Assembly (NCBI GenBank): GCA_023614405.1
Contig: CM042687.1
Span: forward strand, 262,055,480 to 262,119,479
From: Avena insularis
Taxonomy: Eukaryota > Streptophyta > Magnoliopsida > Poales > Poaceae
Direction: 5' to 3'
Length of the DNA stretch: 64,000 nucleotides
Positions 1 through 11,769 of the stretch are shown here, one piece after another. Below the pieces are notes generated by a model. It ran no database searches, had not been told where the DNA came from, and saw only the letters and a list, made by a program, of their open reading frames with translations. Made by a program: the position numbers and the translations under genes. The number at the start of each line of letters is the position of its first letter. The first letter of the stretch is position 1.

Positions 1-212
1 ACGTTTGTCCCGTCCAATTCCGAGAATATTTATTTACTAAATTTTCTGAAACCAAAAACAACAGAAAATATGCATCTGACACTGTTGCAACTTGTTAGTA
101 GGTTAGTACCAGAAAACATGTAAAAACACCTCAAAGTGTAGACAAGTAAAGCAAAGTAGATACTAAACAAGCATGGAGCATCAAAAATTATAGATACGTT
201 TCCGACATATCA
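1..212 (-). repeat. Right end of a minus-strand Athila-type LTR
   Basis: This segment matches by eye the right-hand 210 bases of the LTRs ending at 9051, 14166, 19200 and 60793, including the ending GATACGTTTCCGACATATCA. In minus orientation that is the LTR start (TGATA...). The bases after 212 do not match the internal sequence that follows the LTRs at 9052 and 60794. This is therefore probably the outer edge of a 5' LTR whose element lies left of the window. Confidence 0.8.
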
Positions 213-505
213 GGGACCTGACTAAATGTGGCCCCACCTGTCATCACGTAACACGGGGGGTCCTACTTGTCAGCACATAATGACGAGGGTCCACTACGGG
301 ATCCACCTGAATGCGGCCCCACTTGTCAGCACGTAACGGTGAGGAAAAACTGATGTGAGAGTTCCATAATAGGAGCTAACGAGACCCGATGGAGAGCGAG
401 TTTCAGACTGATGTGAGAGTTCCATAATAGGAGCTAGACAAAAGTGAGGAAAAACTAAGCAGCTGGGGAAAAGTGACTACAGCTAATGAACCAGGAGCAC
501 GAAAA
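213..505. other. Unclassified spacer with internal direct repeats
   Basis: No gene is seen between the LTR end and the first recognisable Copia integrase sequence near 505. The stretch holds two variants of a GGCCCCACCTGTCATCACG-like phrase (about 228-250 and 314-336) and a 30-bp direct repeat. It resembles ordinary grass intergenic DNA. Its junction with the Copia remnant looks like an old deletion or rearrangement. Confidence 0.4.
349..436. repeat. 30-bp direct repeat pair
   Basis: The same 30 bases, beginning ACTGATGTGAGAGTTCC, occur at 349-378 and 407-436 without mismatch, giving a 58-bp period. A shorter phrase, GTGAGGAAAAACT, also recurs nearby (about 339 and 445). This looks like a local tandem duplication. 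Confidence 0.8.
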
Positions 506-2576
506 TAGAAATCCCTTAAAGAAATGCGGAATACTTTCACAGTTGACACCGCCGATAACACCACATCGTAATGGTGTGTCCTACTATCATAATCAAACTC
601 TCTTAGATATGGTTCGTTCTATGATGTCTCTTACAGATTTACCGTTATCATTTTGGGGTTATGAATTAGAAACAGCCGCAGTCACTTTAAATAGGGAACC
701 ATCAAAATTCATTGAAACGACATCATATGAATTGTGGTTTGGGAAGAAACCTAAGTTGTCGTTCCTTACAGTTTGGGGATGCGAAGCTTATGTAAAGAAG
801 TTACAGCCCGACAAGCTTGAACCCAAAGCGGAAAAATGTGTCTTCATAGGATGACCTAAAGAAACAATTGGGTATACCTTCTATCATAGATCCGAAGGCA
901 AAATTTTTGTTGCCAAGAATGGATCCTTTCTCGAGAAGGAGTTTCTCTGAAAGAAGTGATTGGAAGGAAGTAGAACTCGACGAGGTTGTCGAACCTTCTC
1001 TCGGATTTGAGAGTAGCACATCGCCAGAAGATGTTCATGCACCGCATACACCAATAAGAGAGGAAGCTAATGATAATGATCATGAAACTTCGAATGAAGT
1101 TACTAAGGAACCTCGCAGGTCGACAAGGACTCGTACCACTCCAGATTGGTATGATCCTGTTATGAATGTCATGTTGGTGGACAACACCAACGAACCTTGA
1201 TGAGCCTAGATTCCAACAAACGGCATGAAGCAATGAAATCTGAGATTGGATCCATGTACGAAAACCAAGTGTAGGCTTTGGTGGACTTACCGGATGGCTC
1301 GAAGGCTGTCGAGAACAAATGGATTTTCAAGATGAAAATAGATGTTGATGGTAACATAACCGTCTATAAATCTCAACTTGTCGTGAAAGGTTTCTGACAA
1401 ATTAAAGGAGTTGACTACAATGAGACTTTCTCACCGGTAGCAAATCTAAAGTCTGTGAGGATTTTGTTAGCAATCGCTGCATATTACAATTATGAGATAT
1501 GGCAGATGGATGTCAAAACTGCGTTCCTCAATGGTGACATTAAAGAAGATTTGTATATGGTACAACCCAAAGGTTTTGTCGATCCTAAAGATGCTAACAA
1601 GGTATGCAAACTTCAAAGGTCCATTTATGGATTGAAGCAAGCATCCCGGAGCTGGAATCAATGTTTTGATAAGGTGATCAAAACCTTTGGATTTATACAA
1701 ACTTATGGAGAAGCTTGTATTTATAAGAAAGTGAGTGGGAGATCTGTAGCATTCCTAGTACTATATGTAGATGACATATTATTGATTGGGAATGATATAA
1801 AACTTCTTAAAAGTGTCAAAGACTATTTTAATAATAGTTTTTCAATGAAGGATCTTTTTGAAGCTGCATACATTTTAGGCATCAAGATTTATAGAGATAG
1901 ATCAAGACGCTTAATAGCGCTTTCACAAAGTAAATATTTGGACAAGGTTCTAAAGAGATTTGGAATGAAATAAAGCAAGAAAGGGTTCTTGCCCATGTTG
2001 CCCAATATGACCTTGAGTAAAACTCAAAGTCCAGCTATGACAGAAGATAGAGAGAGGATAAAAAAATCCCTATGCCTCAGCCATAGGATCTATCATGTAT
2101 GCCATGCTGTGTACAAGACCAGATATTGCATATGGTATTAGTTTGACTAGCAGATATCAAAGTGATCCAGGAGTAGATCACTGGATAACGGTCCAAAATA
2201 TCGTAAAGTACTTAAGAAGGACTAAGGATGTGGTTCTTTCTTATGGAGGTGACGAACAGATCGTTGTAAACAGTTACACCGATGCTAGTTGGAACACCGA
2301 TCCGTATGAATCTAAGTCGCAATCTGGATACATATTTACTTTGAATGGTGCAACATGGGTGCCATAGCCAATGCACAGGAGCCAAGGTCACACAAGAAGC
2401 TGAAGCATATCAAGCTACGTTTTCATGCTATTTGCCAGCATGTCCAAGATTGTGATATAAATATTTGCAAAGTACAGACAGATCTGAATGTGGAAGATCC
2501 GTTGACTAAACCTCTCCCTAGGACAAAACATGACCAACACCAGAACTCCATGGGTGTTAGGTCCATCACAATGTAA
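486..2576 (+). pseudogene. Copia pol remnant (integrase end, reverse transcriptase, RNase H)
   Basis: An integrase C-terminal part is read at about 505-854 (TAAVTLNREPSKF-like text), ending in a stop at the position of the usual FIG-Y motif. The frame resumes at 868-1198. Reverse transcriptase runs about 1230-1973 with QMDVKTAFLNGDI, YGLKQASRSWN and the catalytic LYVDDILL, interrupted by stops near 1272 and 1396. RNase H sequence follows at 2090-2350 (CTRPDIAY, YTDASW). At about 2350 the text jumps from LNGA straight to MGAIANAQEPRSHK, so roughly 80 codons of RNase H, including catalytic positions, are deleted. The closing DPLTKPLPR motif is present at about 2500. The stops, frameshifts and deletion make it a clear pseudogene. 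Confidence 0.9.
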
Positions 2577-2598
2577 TCTAGATTATTGACTCTAGTGC

Positions 2599-2608
2599 AA
2601 GTGGGAGA
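2599..2608 (+). other. Copia polypurine tract
   Basis: AAGTGGGAGA lies two bases before the 3' LTR start, the expected place for the plus-strand primer tract of this family. Confidence 0.75.
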
Positions 2609-2609
2609 C

Positions 2610-2687
2610 TATTGGAGATATTCCTAAAAGAGGCAATAATAAAATGAATATTATTATATCTTTGTGTTTATGATAAATGTTTACATC
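2610..2687 (+). repeat. Copia 3' LTR, first 78 bases
   Basis: The sequence TATTGGAGATATTCCTAAAA is a slightly mutated form of the usual TGTTGGA start of Angela/BARE-1 LTRs. It includes the typical AGGCAATAATAAAATG phrase. The LTR is cut after 2687 by element B and continues at 22622. Confidence 0.85.
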
Positions 2688-4180
2688 TGATATGCCCAAT
2701 TTGCATCACCATTCTATATCATAATTTACCTCTATTCATTGATATATGTCTTATTATGAGGTATTACTTATGTCTCTTTCATCTGTTTATGCATGTTGGA
2801 TGATTCTTGGAGGAAGGACTGCCAGAGTCTGGATTCTGATGGAAACGAGGGCGTTTCGATGCAATTTCACGAAGATCAGAAAAATAACAGAAAAATATGG
2901 TAAAATATTATTTTTCCAGAAGATTGAGGAAGCCAGAAGGAGGGACGAACAAGGGCCACAGGGGGCCCACACCCCTAGGCACGGTCTCACCTGACCCCGC
3001 GCCTAGGCAGGTGTGGCCCACATGCCCAGCTCCCGACTCCGCCCCTTCGCCTATATCTTCCCTACAAAACCCTAAGCCTCGGAGAGCGACCACAGATAGA
3101 TTTCCGCTGCCCCTAGGGGCGAAAAAGACCGAGAGAGAAAGATCTCTCCGGCAGACAGATTTCTGCCGGGGGAATTCCTTCCCGGAGAGGGATACCGTAT
3201 CCATCAACACCGTCATCAAGCTAGGATTCATTGGGATCATCATCATCATCCACACCATCTTCTCCACTAGCACCATCATCACCACTCCGTCCTGCTGTAA
3301 CAATTGTGTTGGATATTGCTTTAGTTCTTAGGGGAAACTTTCTCGGTGTTAATTACTATTGTAGTTGATGCTTGTGAGTGGAACCATTGGATGATTGTTT
3401 ATGTTCAGATTGTTATCCATTATCATATAATCTTTGATCTTGATTCATATGATGTCTTGTGAGTAGTTCATTTAGTTCTTGAGGACATGGGAGAAGTCAT
3501 GTTGTTATTAGTGGATTTGTGTTGAGTTATTATTCAATGGTTAGTATTTAAGTTGTGGTGCTATTATTCTAGTGGTGTCATGTGAACGTTGACTACATGA
3601 TACTTTACCATTTATGGGCCTAGGGGAATGCATTGTGTATTTTGCTACTAATTGTGGGGTTGCCGGAGTGACAGAAACCTGAACCCCGTTAGGTAACCTT
3701 TGCACAAGGGAGCGTAGGATCTCAGAGTTTAAGGCTGTGGTTAGATTTATATCTTAATTAGTTTCCTGTAGTTACGGATGTTTGCAAGGGGCTTAATCAC
3801 AAGTATGTATTAGTCCAAGTAAGGTCGGTACATTAGCACAGGTTCACCCACACAACACTTACAACACCAAAGAAGAGTACTCAGCTATTTGAAGCGAAAG
3901 CACTTGACAGAATTCCCATGTGTCCTCGAGAACGTTTGGTGATTATAAGTATTTTCACCGGCTTGTCGTTTGCTAAGAAAGGGCCACTTGCTGCGTTTGT
4001 TCTTTGTTACTTGCACTTCGTTTTGTTGCCTTATCAGAAAATCACTAAAAATCCGTTTGCTAAGTATTACAGAGATTTCCTGCTCCACACCACTGTTCAG
4101 CACCTTCTTCTCCTCGTTGGGATCGACACTCCTTTTTATCGAAAGTACTACGATACACCCCCTATACTTCTGGGTCATCA
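2688..4180 (+). repeat. Element B 5' LTR
   Basis: It is collinear with 21114-22616 over its whole length, with scattered substitutions. It starts TGATATGCCCAATTTG and ends GGGTCATCA. A CAT-rich microsatellite sits near 3233-3265. Open frames here have no counterpart in known proteins and are treated as chance. Confidence 0.92.
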
Positions 4181-4191
4181 AGACTATTTTC

Positions 4192-4208
4192 TGACACCGT
4201 TGCCGGGG
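4192..4208 (+). other. Primer binding site of element B (tRNA-Asp type, two changes)
   Basis: TGACACCGTTGCCGGGG starts 12 bases after the 5' LTR. It differs from the complement of the plant tRNA-Asp 3' end (TGGCGCCGTTGCCGGGG, exact in element A) by two G-to-A changes. Such changes are typical of decay of methylated cytosines on the other strand. Confidence 0.8.
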
Positions 4209-4296
4209 AGTGAAGCGCTATTGAAGAGTGGAACTGGTAAAGGAAACTTCTACTGTGAGTATTTCTTTTGTTACTGCTTGTTACTTTGTTTCCAAT

Positions 4297-5791
4297 ATGG
4301 ATAACCCACTTGATTTTCTGTTTGGGAAAACTACTACCACTGCTAGGGTAGTAGATGAACCACCACCTATTGAGATAGATCCTTTTAAGATACCTACAAG
4401 TATTGTTGACCGTGTTATGGATAATTATTATTTTGGGGATGGAACTGTCCATCCTGGTGATCATTTGCTCTTTATCCATGAATTATGCGGGTTGTTTAAC
4501 TGTGCAGGTATCACAACTGAACAGGTGAAGAAGAAGTTACTCTCTATATACTTGAAAGGGAGAGCTGAAGAATGGTATAAACTGCTGAAGAATGGACGAT
4601 CCATGGAATGGGAAGAGATGGCATATTTATTCTAAATTTTATCCTCCGAGTGAGATTCATAAGGATAGAAATCTGATATATAACTGTTGGCCTCTTTATG
4701 GAGAAAGTACAGCTCAAGCTTGGGGGAGATTGAAGTTACTAATGCTTAAATGTCCTATTCATGAACTCCCTAACAATATTATTCTCAATAACTTTTATGA
4801 TAGGCTTTCTCTTCATGATAAAGATTTACTAGATGCTTCTTGTGCTGGATCATTCACACGTATGAAGGAAGAAGCTAAATGGGATCTACTGGACCATATT
4901 CAAGAAAACACTGAAGCTTGGGAGAATGACAAAGGAAGAAAGTCAGGTATAAACTATGATTATGAATGCATTAAATCTTTTATGGGAACTAATGACTTCC
5001 GTGATATTAGCAATGAGTTTGGTCTTGATTCCCAAAGTATTGCCAACTGTTTTAAGGCCTTTGCCTCTTACATATAAATTCCCAAAAAGAAGTGGAATAA
5101 GTACCATGCTCCTTATAAAGATGTTGTTAGTCATGTTCCCGTTAGAAGTACTCAAGTTTGTACTACTAATCATATTGTGCCTGAACCTCATGTTGAGAAA
5201 GTTCCTTTCCCAGCTAAGGTAAAGGAGTATTCTATGATTATTAGTGCAAATAACAAAGGTACAAAGAAAACTATGGAGCCTGGTGAGAAACTGAATGTTG
5301 AACCTATGGTAGCTATTGTGAAAGACCCTATCACTAGAAATTTAGAGGATGAGCACATTGTCTTCTGTGAAGACGCTTCTAATATTATCTCTCATCCTAG
5401 TAATGCTAGAAAAGCTAGTGTTCATGTGCTTTGTGTTAAAATTGGTGATCATTGCTACTATGGTTTATGTGATATTGATGCTAGTTCTAGTGCTATTCCA
5501 TATGAGATTTACAGGGAAATTATGCATGAGATTGGTCCTTGTAAGCTTGAGGACATTGATGTGGTTATTCACCTTGAAAATAAGGAAAACATTTGCCCCA
5601 TTGGTATTGTAAGAGATGTGGAGGTTCTTTGTGGTAAGATTAAGTATCCTGCTGATTTTCTAGTGCTTAATTATGCATTTAGCAAAACTTGTCCTATCAT
5701 TTTTGGTAGACCTTTCTTGAACACTTGTGGAGCAATTATTGATTGTAAGAAGGAAAAAGTTTTAACTAAGTTTGATGGAGATTATTATTGA
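4297..5791 (+). pseudogene. Element B gag-protease (Athila type), frameshifted
   Basis: The ATG at 4297 opens MDNPLDFLFG. The gag continues past frame changes near 4600 and 5075. Typical Athila gag text is visible: YPPSEIHKDRN, WGRLKLLMLKCP and LLDHIQENTEAWEND. A retropepsin-like domain lies at about 5440-5780 with YGLCDIDASSSAIPY (active-site Asp, with Ala-Ser in place of the more usual Gly-Ala/Gly-Ser) and CPIIFGRPFLNTCGAIID. In complete Athila elements the reverse transcriptase comes next. Here it is absent and the text passes into the shared tail ORF. The protein would make virus-like particles and process Gag. The breaks indicate it is dead. Confidence 0.85.
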
Positions 5792-6226
5792 GTTTAAATT
5801 TTCCAAATTTGCTAAAGCTCCTTGTGAAAACAGTTTGCCTAATAAAGATTTCAGGATGGAACAACTTGCTTCTATTGATTCGGTTTATGACCTTGGACCT
5901 CTTTTGACGACTGTAAGTATGCTTATTCTGATAATAAGGTTGTTGCTAGTGACAGTTATATTGTCAACTTTATTCAAAGTGCTACCGAAAGTTACTATGA
6001 GAGAGGGAAACATGGTTTTATGCATCTCAATAATGTTAAGTTTCCCCCATTTTATGTTGAAGGCTTTGAAGTTGCATCTGTTTTGTCTTCCTATGCTTGT
6101 GGATTTTTTTTCAACAATTTGTTTTCTCATGATACCCCCATGCATAGGAAGTGGGTTAGACTCAAGTGTGTTGGTTATTTGCTTCTTGATGCTCTTTTTC
6201 ACTCCAGATATATATCCCCTATGTGA
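5785..6226 (+). pseudogene. Element B copy of shared tail ORF ('X-ORF' end)
   Basis: After KDFRMEQLASID, the last piece resembling the protease linker, the frame enters text with DSYIVNFIQSATESYYERG (about 5954-6010), MHRKWVRLKCVGYLLLDALF (about 6141-6200) and a stop at 6224. This matches the end of the ORF at 16311-17406 in element A (DSYIVEF, NYYERG, MHRKRVRLKCVLNLLVDALF). No known domain is recognised. The join between protease and this module is where reverse transcriptase to integrase would be expected, so it looks like an internal deletion or template switch. A small frameshift near 5900 separates the parts. Confidence 0.65.
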
Positions 6227-7135
6227 GCATCTTTGAAAGTTTCAAGCCTAACTTAAAGGCATTAAAGAAAAGTACTTGTTGGGAGATAACCCAAGAGTTT
6301 TGTCGAGTCTTGGAAGTTATTACCTCTGTTATAACTGCTCATTATCCTTTTTGTTTTGGTTTTTGTGTCTAGTCCAACTACTTTTGTGAAGTAGAGGAGT
6401 TGTGAAAAGTGGCTGTCCTGGGACAGATTTTTTGTGCTGTATTGTAAAAAATCGTGAGGGATCTCAGTACATCGGATGGAGCTGAATTTTTCTAAGATTG
6501 TTCTCCAAGTTGTTAATCAACTTTCATCAGTTTTGCACTTTTTGATTTGAGCAACAGAAGGTTTTCGAAAAAATTAATCTTTACCTGCTGGTCTATTTTG
6601 ACAGATTTCTGTTATCATTTGCATTTGCCTCTTAAAGAAGCCTTTGTTTTGATAGATTTTAGTTGAATAGTGAACCTAAAGGTTTGTTGTTTTGCTTACA
6701 CTAATGTTGCCATTGAAGTTTGTGTATTGCTTTGTGAGGAAAGGAAAATTCTAGGAGAAAGAGAAAAGGAGTCTGCAGAGTTCGTCTTTGATTAGGTAAA
6801 AGTGGTGAAAACAGAAGGTTCGTGAAACCCCAATCTTTTTATATTTTTGATGTTTTTAATACATAAGGAAGACTACGAGATGGAACGGAAGAGGAATCAG
6901 ACTCCGGGGTGGACAAACCCACCCCAGGCGTAGGCCTAGCCTGGCCGCGCCTGGAGGGGGTTTGACTCCCTCGAACTTCATCTCCGCCTCGTTTCTGTGT
7001 CAAAACCTTCCTTATGCATTGAAACTTCGTAATATATAACCCCCCCCGGATCCCTCGAGGTTCGTGCATCGTGTTCTCGTCGTGTTTTCATTTTGATCTG
7101 TTTCTATCAGGAAATCTTCTCAAGTTTAGAGCACC
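6227..7135 (+). other. Element B post-ORF region and leader of a small ORF
   Basis: The first 500 bases match the reverse complement of 11700-11330, 16300-15900 and 63500-63100: TTAAAGAAAAGTACTTG, then a phrase ending CTGGTCTATTTTGACAG. After about 6800 the match stops. New sequence follows with a GC-rich block near 6900-6980, an AATATATAACCCC stretch at 7030-7043 and a Kozak-like ACCATGG at 7133-7139. This could be a promoter and 5' leader for the ORF at 7136. Confidence 0.55.
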
Positions 7136-7477
7136 ATGGTCTCCTCCAACGACAAAGGCAAGAAGCCCGTGGAGGAGATAAAGTTGGAAGAACAAACCTC
7201 CGTAGGGGCAAGGGCAAGGAAACCTACTTTGGTAGGAGCAATTAACACTGGGGATGCTTTTTCTTGTAACATGCAGGGAATTGTAGCCTTCGGTCCAGAC
7301 TTCAGATACTGCCCTAAGGCAGCGGAAGCCCTTCGAACCACTAACGAGTTTTGTGATAAGTACCGTGCTTTGAGGATGAAGGTGGATATACTTCAAGAAG
7401 AGAATGACAGGTTTCGAAAGATGCTGGAGGATCTCCTTTCCTTAAAAAAGAGAACACCACCACTGCCGAAGGAGTAA
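7136..7477 (+). CDS. Small extra ORF in element B with predicted coiled coil ('Z-ORF')
   Basis: It encodes 113 residues starting MVSSNDKGKKPVEE in a good initiation context (ACCATGG). The N-terminal 45 residues are basic and low in complexity. Residues about 75-105 (CDKYRALRMKVDILQEENDR onward) have the heptad spacing of a coiled coil. It lies between the shared post-ORF sequence and a polypurine-like tract at 7514. The other copies here (A, A-prime, E) show no counterpart. I do not recognise a domain. It may be an accessory protein of this family or a captured host exon. The intact frame suggests it is younger or less decayed than the gag-protease upstream. Confidence 0.45.
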   Translation: MVSSNDKGKKPVEEIKLEEQTSVGARARKPTLVGAINTGDAFSCNMQGIVAFGPDFRYCPKAAEALRTTNEFCDKYRALRMKVDILQEENDRFRKMLEDLLSLKKRTPPLPKE

Positions 7478-7513
7478 TTCATCATCAGGTTTGGCATCCC
7501 CTTGGCTTGTTCC

Positions 7514-7526
7514 AAGCTTGGGGGAG
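7514..7526 (+). other. Internal polypurine-like tract in element B
   Basis: AAGCTTGGGGGAG is identical to the tract just before the B 3' LTR (21100-21112) but lies well upstream of it, 13 bases left of the A insertion point. It could be a second, central priming site or a relic of an earlier LTR junction. Confidence 0.5.
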
Positions 7527-7539
7527 TGTCTCGGTATCA

Positions 7540-9051
7540 TGATGCTACACTCAACAGGGAGGAAGAGTGCTTCGTTGGAAACCCCAAGAGCAAGGTATGA
7601 AGAGTACAACAGCAAGATTTCCCTCAGAAGAAACCAAGGTTATCGAACCAGAAGGAGGAAGGAAACGTCACACAGGTGTTGGAAGCAACATGGAGACCTG
7701 CACAACACAAACTCAAGACTCTGTCCCAATGAATCCATGAGGTTGTCAAGATCACCGGTTTGCTGTAACAAAGGATTAAATGTATGGTGTGGAAGGTAAT
7801 GGTTTGCAGCAAGTAAACAAGTAACAGTGGAAGATGTATCAATTGTAAAGATTGGACCGGGGTCCATAGTTCACTAGAGGTTCTCTCCTTAGATAAAAAA
7901 CATGGCATGAAGGGTAAACAAATTACAGCGAGGCAATTGACAGGAATTGAGCAAGGCATAACAATGCAATTACTAGCCAGAAAGATCCTATGAGGTTCAT
8001 TGGGCAATACAACAATATACATAGACCGTAACCCAACTGCATCTATGACTAGAATTCCACCTTCAGGTTATCATCTGAACCCCCTCCGGTATTAAGTTGC
8101 AAGCAACAGACAACTGCTTTAAGCAAAGTGTGTAAGGTAAACAGTCCACATGTTCCATGAACAAGAGACCGTTGTTTTCTCCCTAGTAGCAACAACACAT
8201 CTACAACCAAAGAGATTATTGTCACTTCCCTTGGAAACTAGAGGCATGAACCCACTATCAAGCATAAATACCCCCTCTTGGAGTCACTAGCAACTACTTG
8301 ACCAAGATAACCACTAGCAACGGAGAGCATGCAAGATCACAAACAACACAGACATGATAGAATCATAAAGATAGAACCATTAATCAAACCAACATAATAA
8401 TCTCAATATCCATCGGATCCCCGCAAACACAACATGCATGATTACAAATAGATTAGATTTTGATCATGAACGGAGCTCACACGATCTATACATGAAAGAA
8501 CGAAGGAGGAGATACAACCATCTAGCTACTACATGGACCCATAGTCCAAGGTGGAACTACTCACAAATCATACCGGAGAGAAGGCCTCCGGGATGATACC
8601 CCCTCCGGTAGGGTGCCAGGAAGAGCTTCAGATCCCCCCGATCTAGAGACGATGGTGGCGGCGGCTACAGACGGTTTCGTGGATTTCTGATCGGGTGCAT
8701 CGTGAAGGGGAGATCGAGGCCGCCAGCGGCAAACCCTAGCCAGCGGGCTAGGCCCACCGCACTGGGGGTCTGGCCCTCCGGCGGCCCCTCGGGCTCTCCT
8801 CTGGACTTATTGTTCCCCACAGAAAGTTATTGACTTTTTCCTTTGTCCCGTCCAATTCCGAGAATATTTCTTTACTAACTTTTCTGAAAACAAAAACAGC
8901 AGAAAAAAGGCATCTGGCACTATTGCAACTTGTTAATAGGTTAGTACCAGAAAACATGTAAAAAGCACCTCAAAGTGTAGACAAGTAAAGCAAAGTAGAT
9001 ACTAAACAAGCATGGAGCATCAAAAATTATAGATACGTTTTCAACGTATCA
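7540..9051 (-). repeat. Element A 3' LTR
   Basis: 1512 bp, next to the TATCA duplication on the left and the polypurine tract on the right. Short open frames inside (for example near 7624-8022) recur in the other LTR copies and are not considered genes. Confidence 0.92.
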
Positions 9052-9066
9052 GCATCCCCAAGCTTA
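9052..9066 (-). other. Element A polypurine tract
   Basis: On the minus strand TAAGCTTGGGGATGC directly precedes the 3' LTR start (TGATACG). It is the same motif as in element E at 60794. Confidence 0.8.
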
Positions 9067-11242
9067 ACTCCTGCTCGTCCTCGAGTAGGTAAGTGATAGA
9101 AAGAATAATTTTTGAGGTGACATGCACCTTCACAATAAAGATCCAACCATTTGCACGCATTGAAATCTGGGATCAAAGAACTCTAAACATGTGCATGAAA
9201 GATGGAGTTCTAACAATAGGACATAGTAATTATGCATGCAACATGGCAAGCTACAAACAAAGATCATGAATAATATGCATTAAAAAACGTTTGTTTGTTT
9301 CACATGCAGAAAACATAGCATAGTGGCAATCAACTTGTCCCTCATAGAGTAGCAATATAATGCATAGGATACCTGCAAAGTTCACAAGGGTGACTAGAAA
9401 CAGATAGCACATGAACAAGTAATAACACAATATGCATCAATTAATAAGCTTTGGAACACTGCACACAGAATGGCAACTATGCTCTCTTAATGGTGCCTAA
9501 AGGTAGAAGGTGGAGACTCAATAATGATGGAAGAAATGCCTTTTTGTAAAGGAAGCATGGATTACAAGTTTCAAAAAGAGCTTCCAAAAATTATGGTACT
9601 TATTAGCTTTCATCCCTCATTGCCCCTATCATAAGCATCGTGAAGTGGTTAAGGTTAAAGTGGCAAAGCTAGAGTATATGCTTGACAAAGTATAAGTTGG
9701 CAATCTCAAGTCCCTTGAATATGAGGGCTTCACCTCATGGATACTCAACTTAGGGCCCAGGCAAGTTCTTGTAACTGTAAGTATTTGCATATCATTGAGA
9801 ACCGCCAACGGGGTTCCCCTTACACATGGTACATGAGCTTTCCCATAACCAAAATTACAAGGCAAGCAGACAATGAACATCTCAGCAATTCTTCTTATGT
9901 ACCATGGGAATATGGTGCTTTTTTCTCTCTTTCCTCTTTTCTCAATGTGTCTCTCTTTTTTTTATAAGAAGAATGCTTCATAGATGTCACTATGGTGATG
10001 CTGCAAGTTTCCACCATGATTAGGCATGGCTTAGGCTAGCGGCCCAGGCGTTTCTGTAACACAGAATACAAACTCCATGGACTTACAAGTTGCCACTTCA
10101 TTTCACACCGGTAACATCCATAGACAAAAGAACATGATATCAACGGAGTACAAAAAGTACAAGTGCAATGTTGAAAATGTTCCTCGTGATAATCCCAACT
10201 TATAAGTGCAAGCATATACAACAAAGTTGCCTCAATGGTTCAAGTTTATTAGGGGCAAAGAATAAAATGTGCCATTAAGTTCGTGAGGTATTTAATCACT
10301 AAGTTTTCACATGACAAAATAGTTTTTAATTGGAAGATAGATGAAAACAATAATATAGCTTGGAATGGTGTAACACAACATGCATAGGAGTCTATAGTGG
10401 ACACTTTGGAATAACTTGGTTTCTTGGGAGTTGGAAGCATGAGTAGAACTTACTCATACAAGTGGAGGCTAGCAAAAGACTGGAAGCAACCAACTAAGAG
10501 AGCAATAATGGCCAAAATTATGCAATGCAACAAAGCAAACTAATCAAAGCAAAGAGTGGTACTACAAGTCAAGGACTAAATGATCATAGAGGCTTATGGT
10601 GACTTGTCATAGTCATAACATGGTGTGATCATGTGCCAAGTCAACCCAAGCAAAACATCAAAGGAGATTACCACAATACTATGCTTTTGCATGCTAAAAC
10701 AACGCATAATTTCTTCAAGGCACACTAATCAATCTCAATTGTTTGGAACAAGACATGCTACAGCAATAATCACTAAGCATAATACTAAAACAATACCTAT
10801 CATGTCATGCTAAAGTCTAAGTCACAGTCAATGCAAGCTCCTCTTGCACTTCAAGCAAGAACTTACTACTCCTTTCCAAACACCAAGCAAACTTATTTGC
10901 AAAACAACACAGAGAGAACGGGGGTCCAAACTACTAAAGCAAACTAAGAAAATCAAACGAAAACTAAGACGCTCCAAGAACAACACAACTGTGCATGAAA
11001 TAATAAAAGTGAAGTGTCTAGACAGACCTGAGCTTTTTATTGATGAAGAAGGGGATGCCTTGGACATCTCCAAGCTTTGACGCGTGTACCTCTTGGATAT
11101 TTCTTGGGGTGATACCATGGTGGCATCCCCAAGGTTTAGATTTTGTCAATTCTTCATCTCATTGCATCACTCTTTCTCTACAACTGAAATTTTTCCTTCG
11201 TACAAAACTTCACACAATCTTCATTAGCAACATTAGTTTATT
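9067..11242 (-). other. Long non-coding 3' tail of element A
   Basis: About 2.2 kb without a convincing ORF. It is collinear with 60809-62990 in element E and, in reverse complement, with parts of 19850-21113 in element B (for example the GAACCGCCAACGGGGT phrase at 9800, 61550 and, reversed, 20330). The conservation between elements with different LTRs suggests it belongs to the element's RNA and is not random flank. The ORFs seen here are short and not shared between copies. Confidence 0.7.
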
Positions 11243-11769
11243 CAAAAGATATTAGACCTCTGGCAAAGCTTTGGAACAGCAAGAATTTTCACTAAAAACA
11301 CAATATACTGTAGCAACTCATTCAAAAAGCTCCATTCCCCAAAATAGAACTAAAAAAGGAATCAATAAGAAACAAATGCAAATAATGACAGAAATCTGTC
11401 AAAACAGACCAGCAGGTAGAAACCAATTTTTTTGAAAATCTTCTGTTGCTCAAATAAAAAAGTGTTGAACTAACGAAAGTTATATAACATACTAGGGAAT
11501 TCATTCATAAATTTTCAGCTCAATCCGAGTTACAAAGACTCCTCATGATCTTTTTTGGTGGAGGACAGAAATCTGTTTCCGGACAGCAACTCCCCAAATC
11601 TTATTTCCCTCTCATTAGAGGTCATTCTTGGCACAAAAAACAAACAAAAAGGATAAGGAGATGTAATTACTGAAGTAATAACTTCCAAGACTCAAGGAAA
11701 CTCTTGGATTATCTCCTAACAAGTACTTTTCTTTAACGCCTTTAAGTTAGGCACAAGAAACAAGAAGAA

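Noticed and set aside
2897..3331. 144-codon plus-strand frame in the B 5' LTR
   Set aside because: The matching 3' LTR region does not keep the frame. It includes a CAT microsatellite read as an isoleucine run.
7624..8022. 132-codon minus-strand frame, repeated at 17739-18137
   Set aside because: It is present because the two A LTRs are copies. The frame breaks in the A-prime and E LTRs and no domain is seen.
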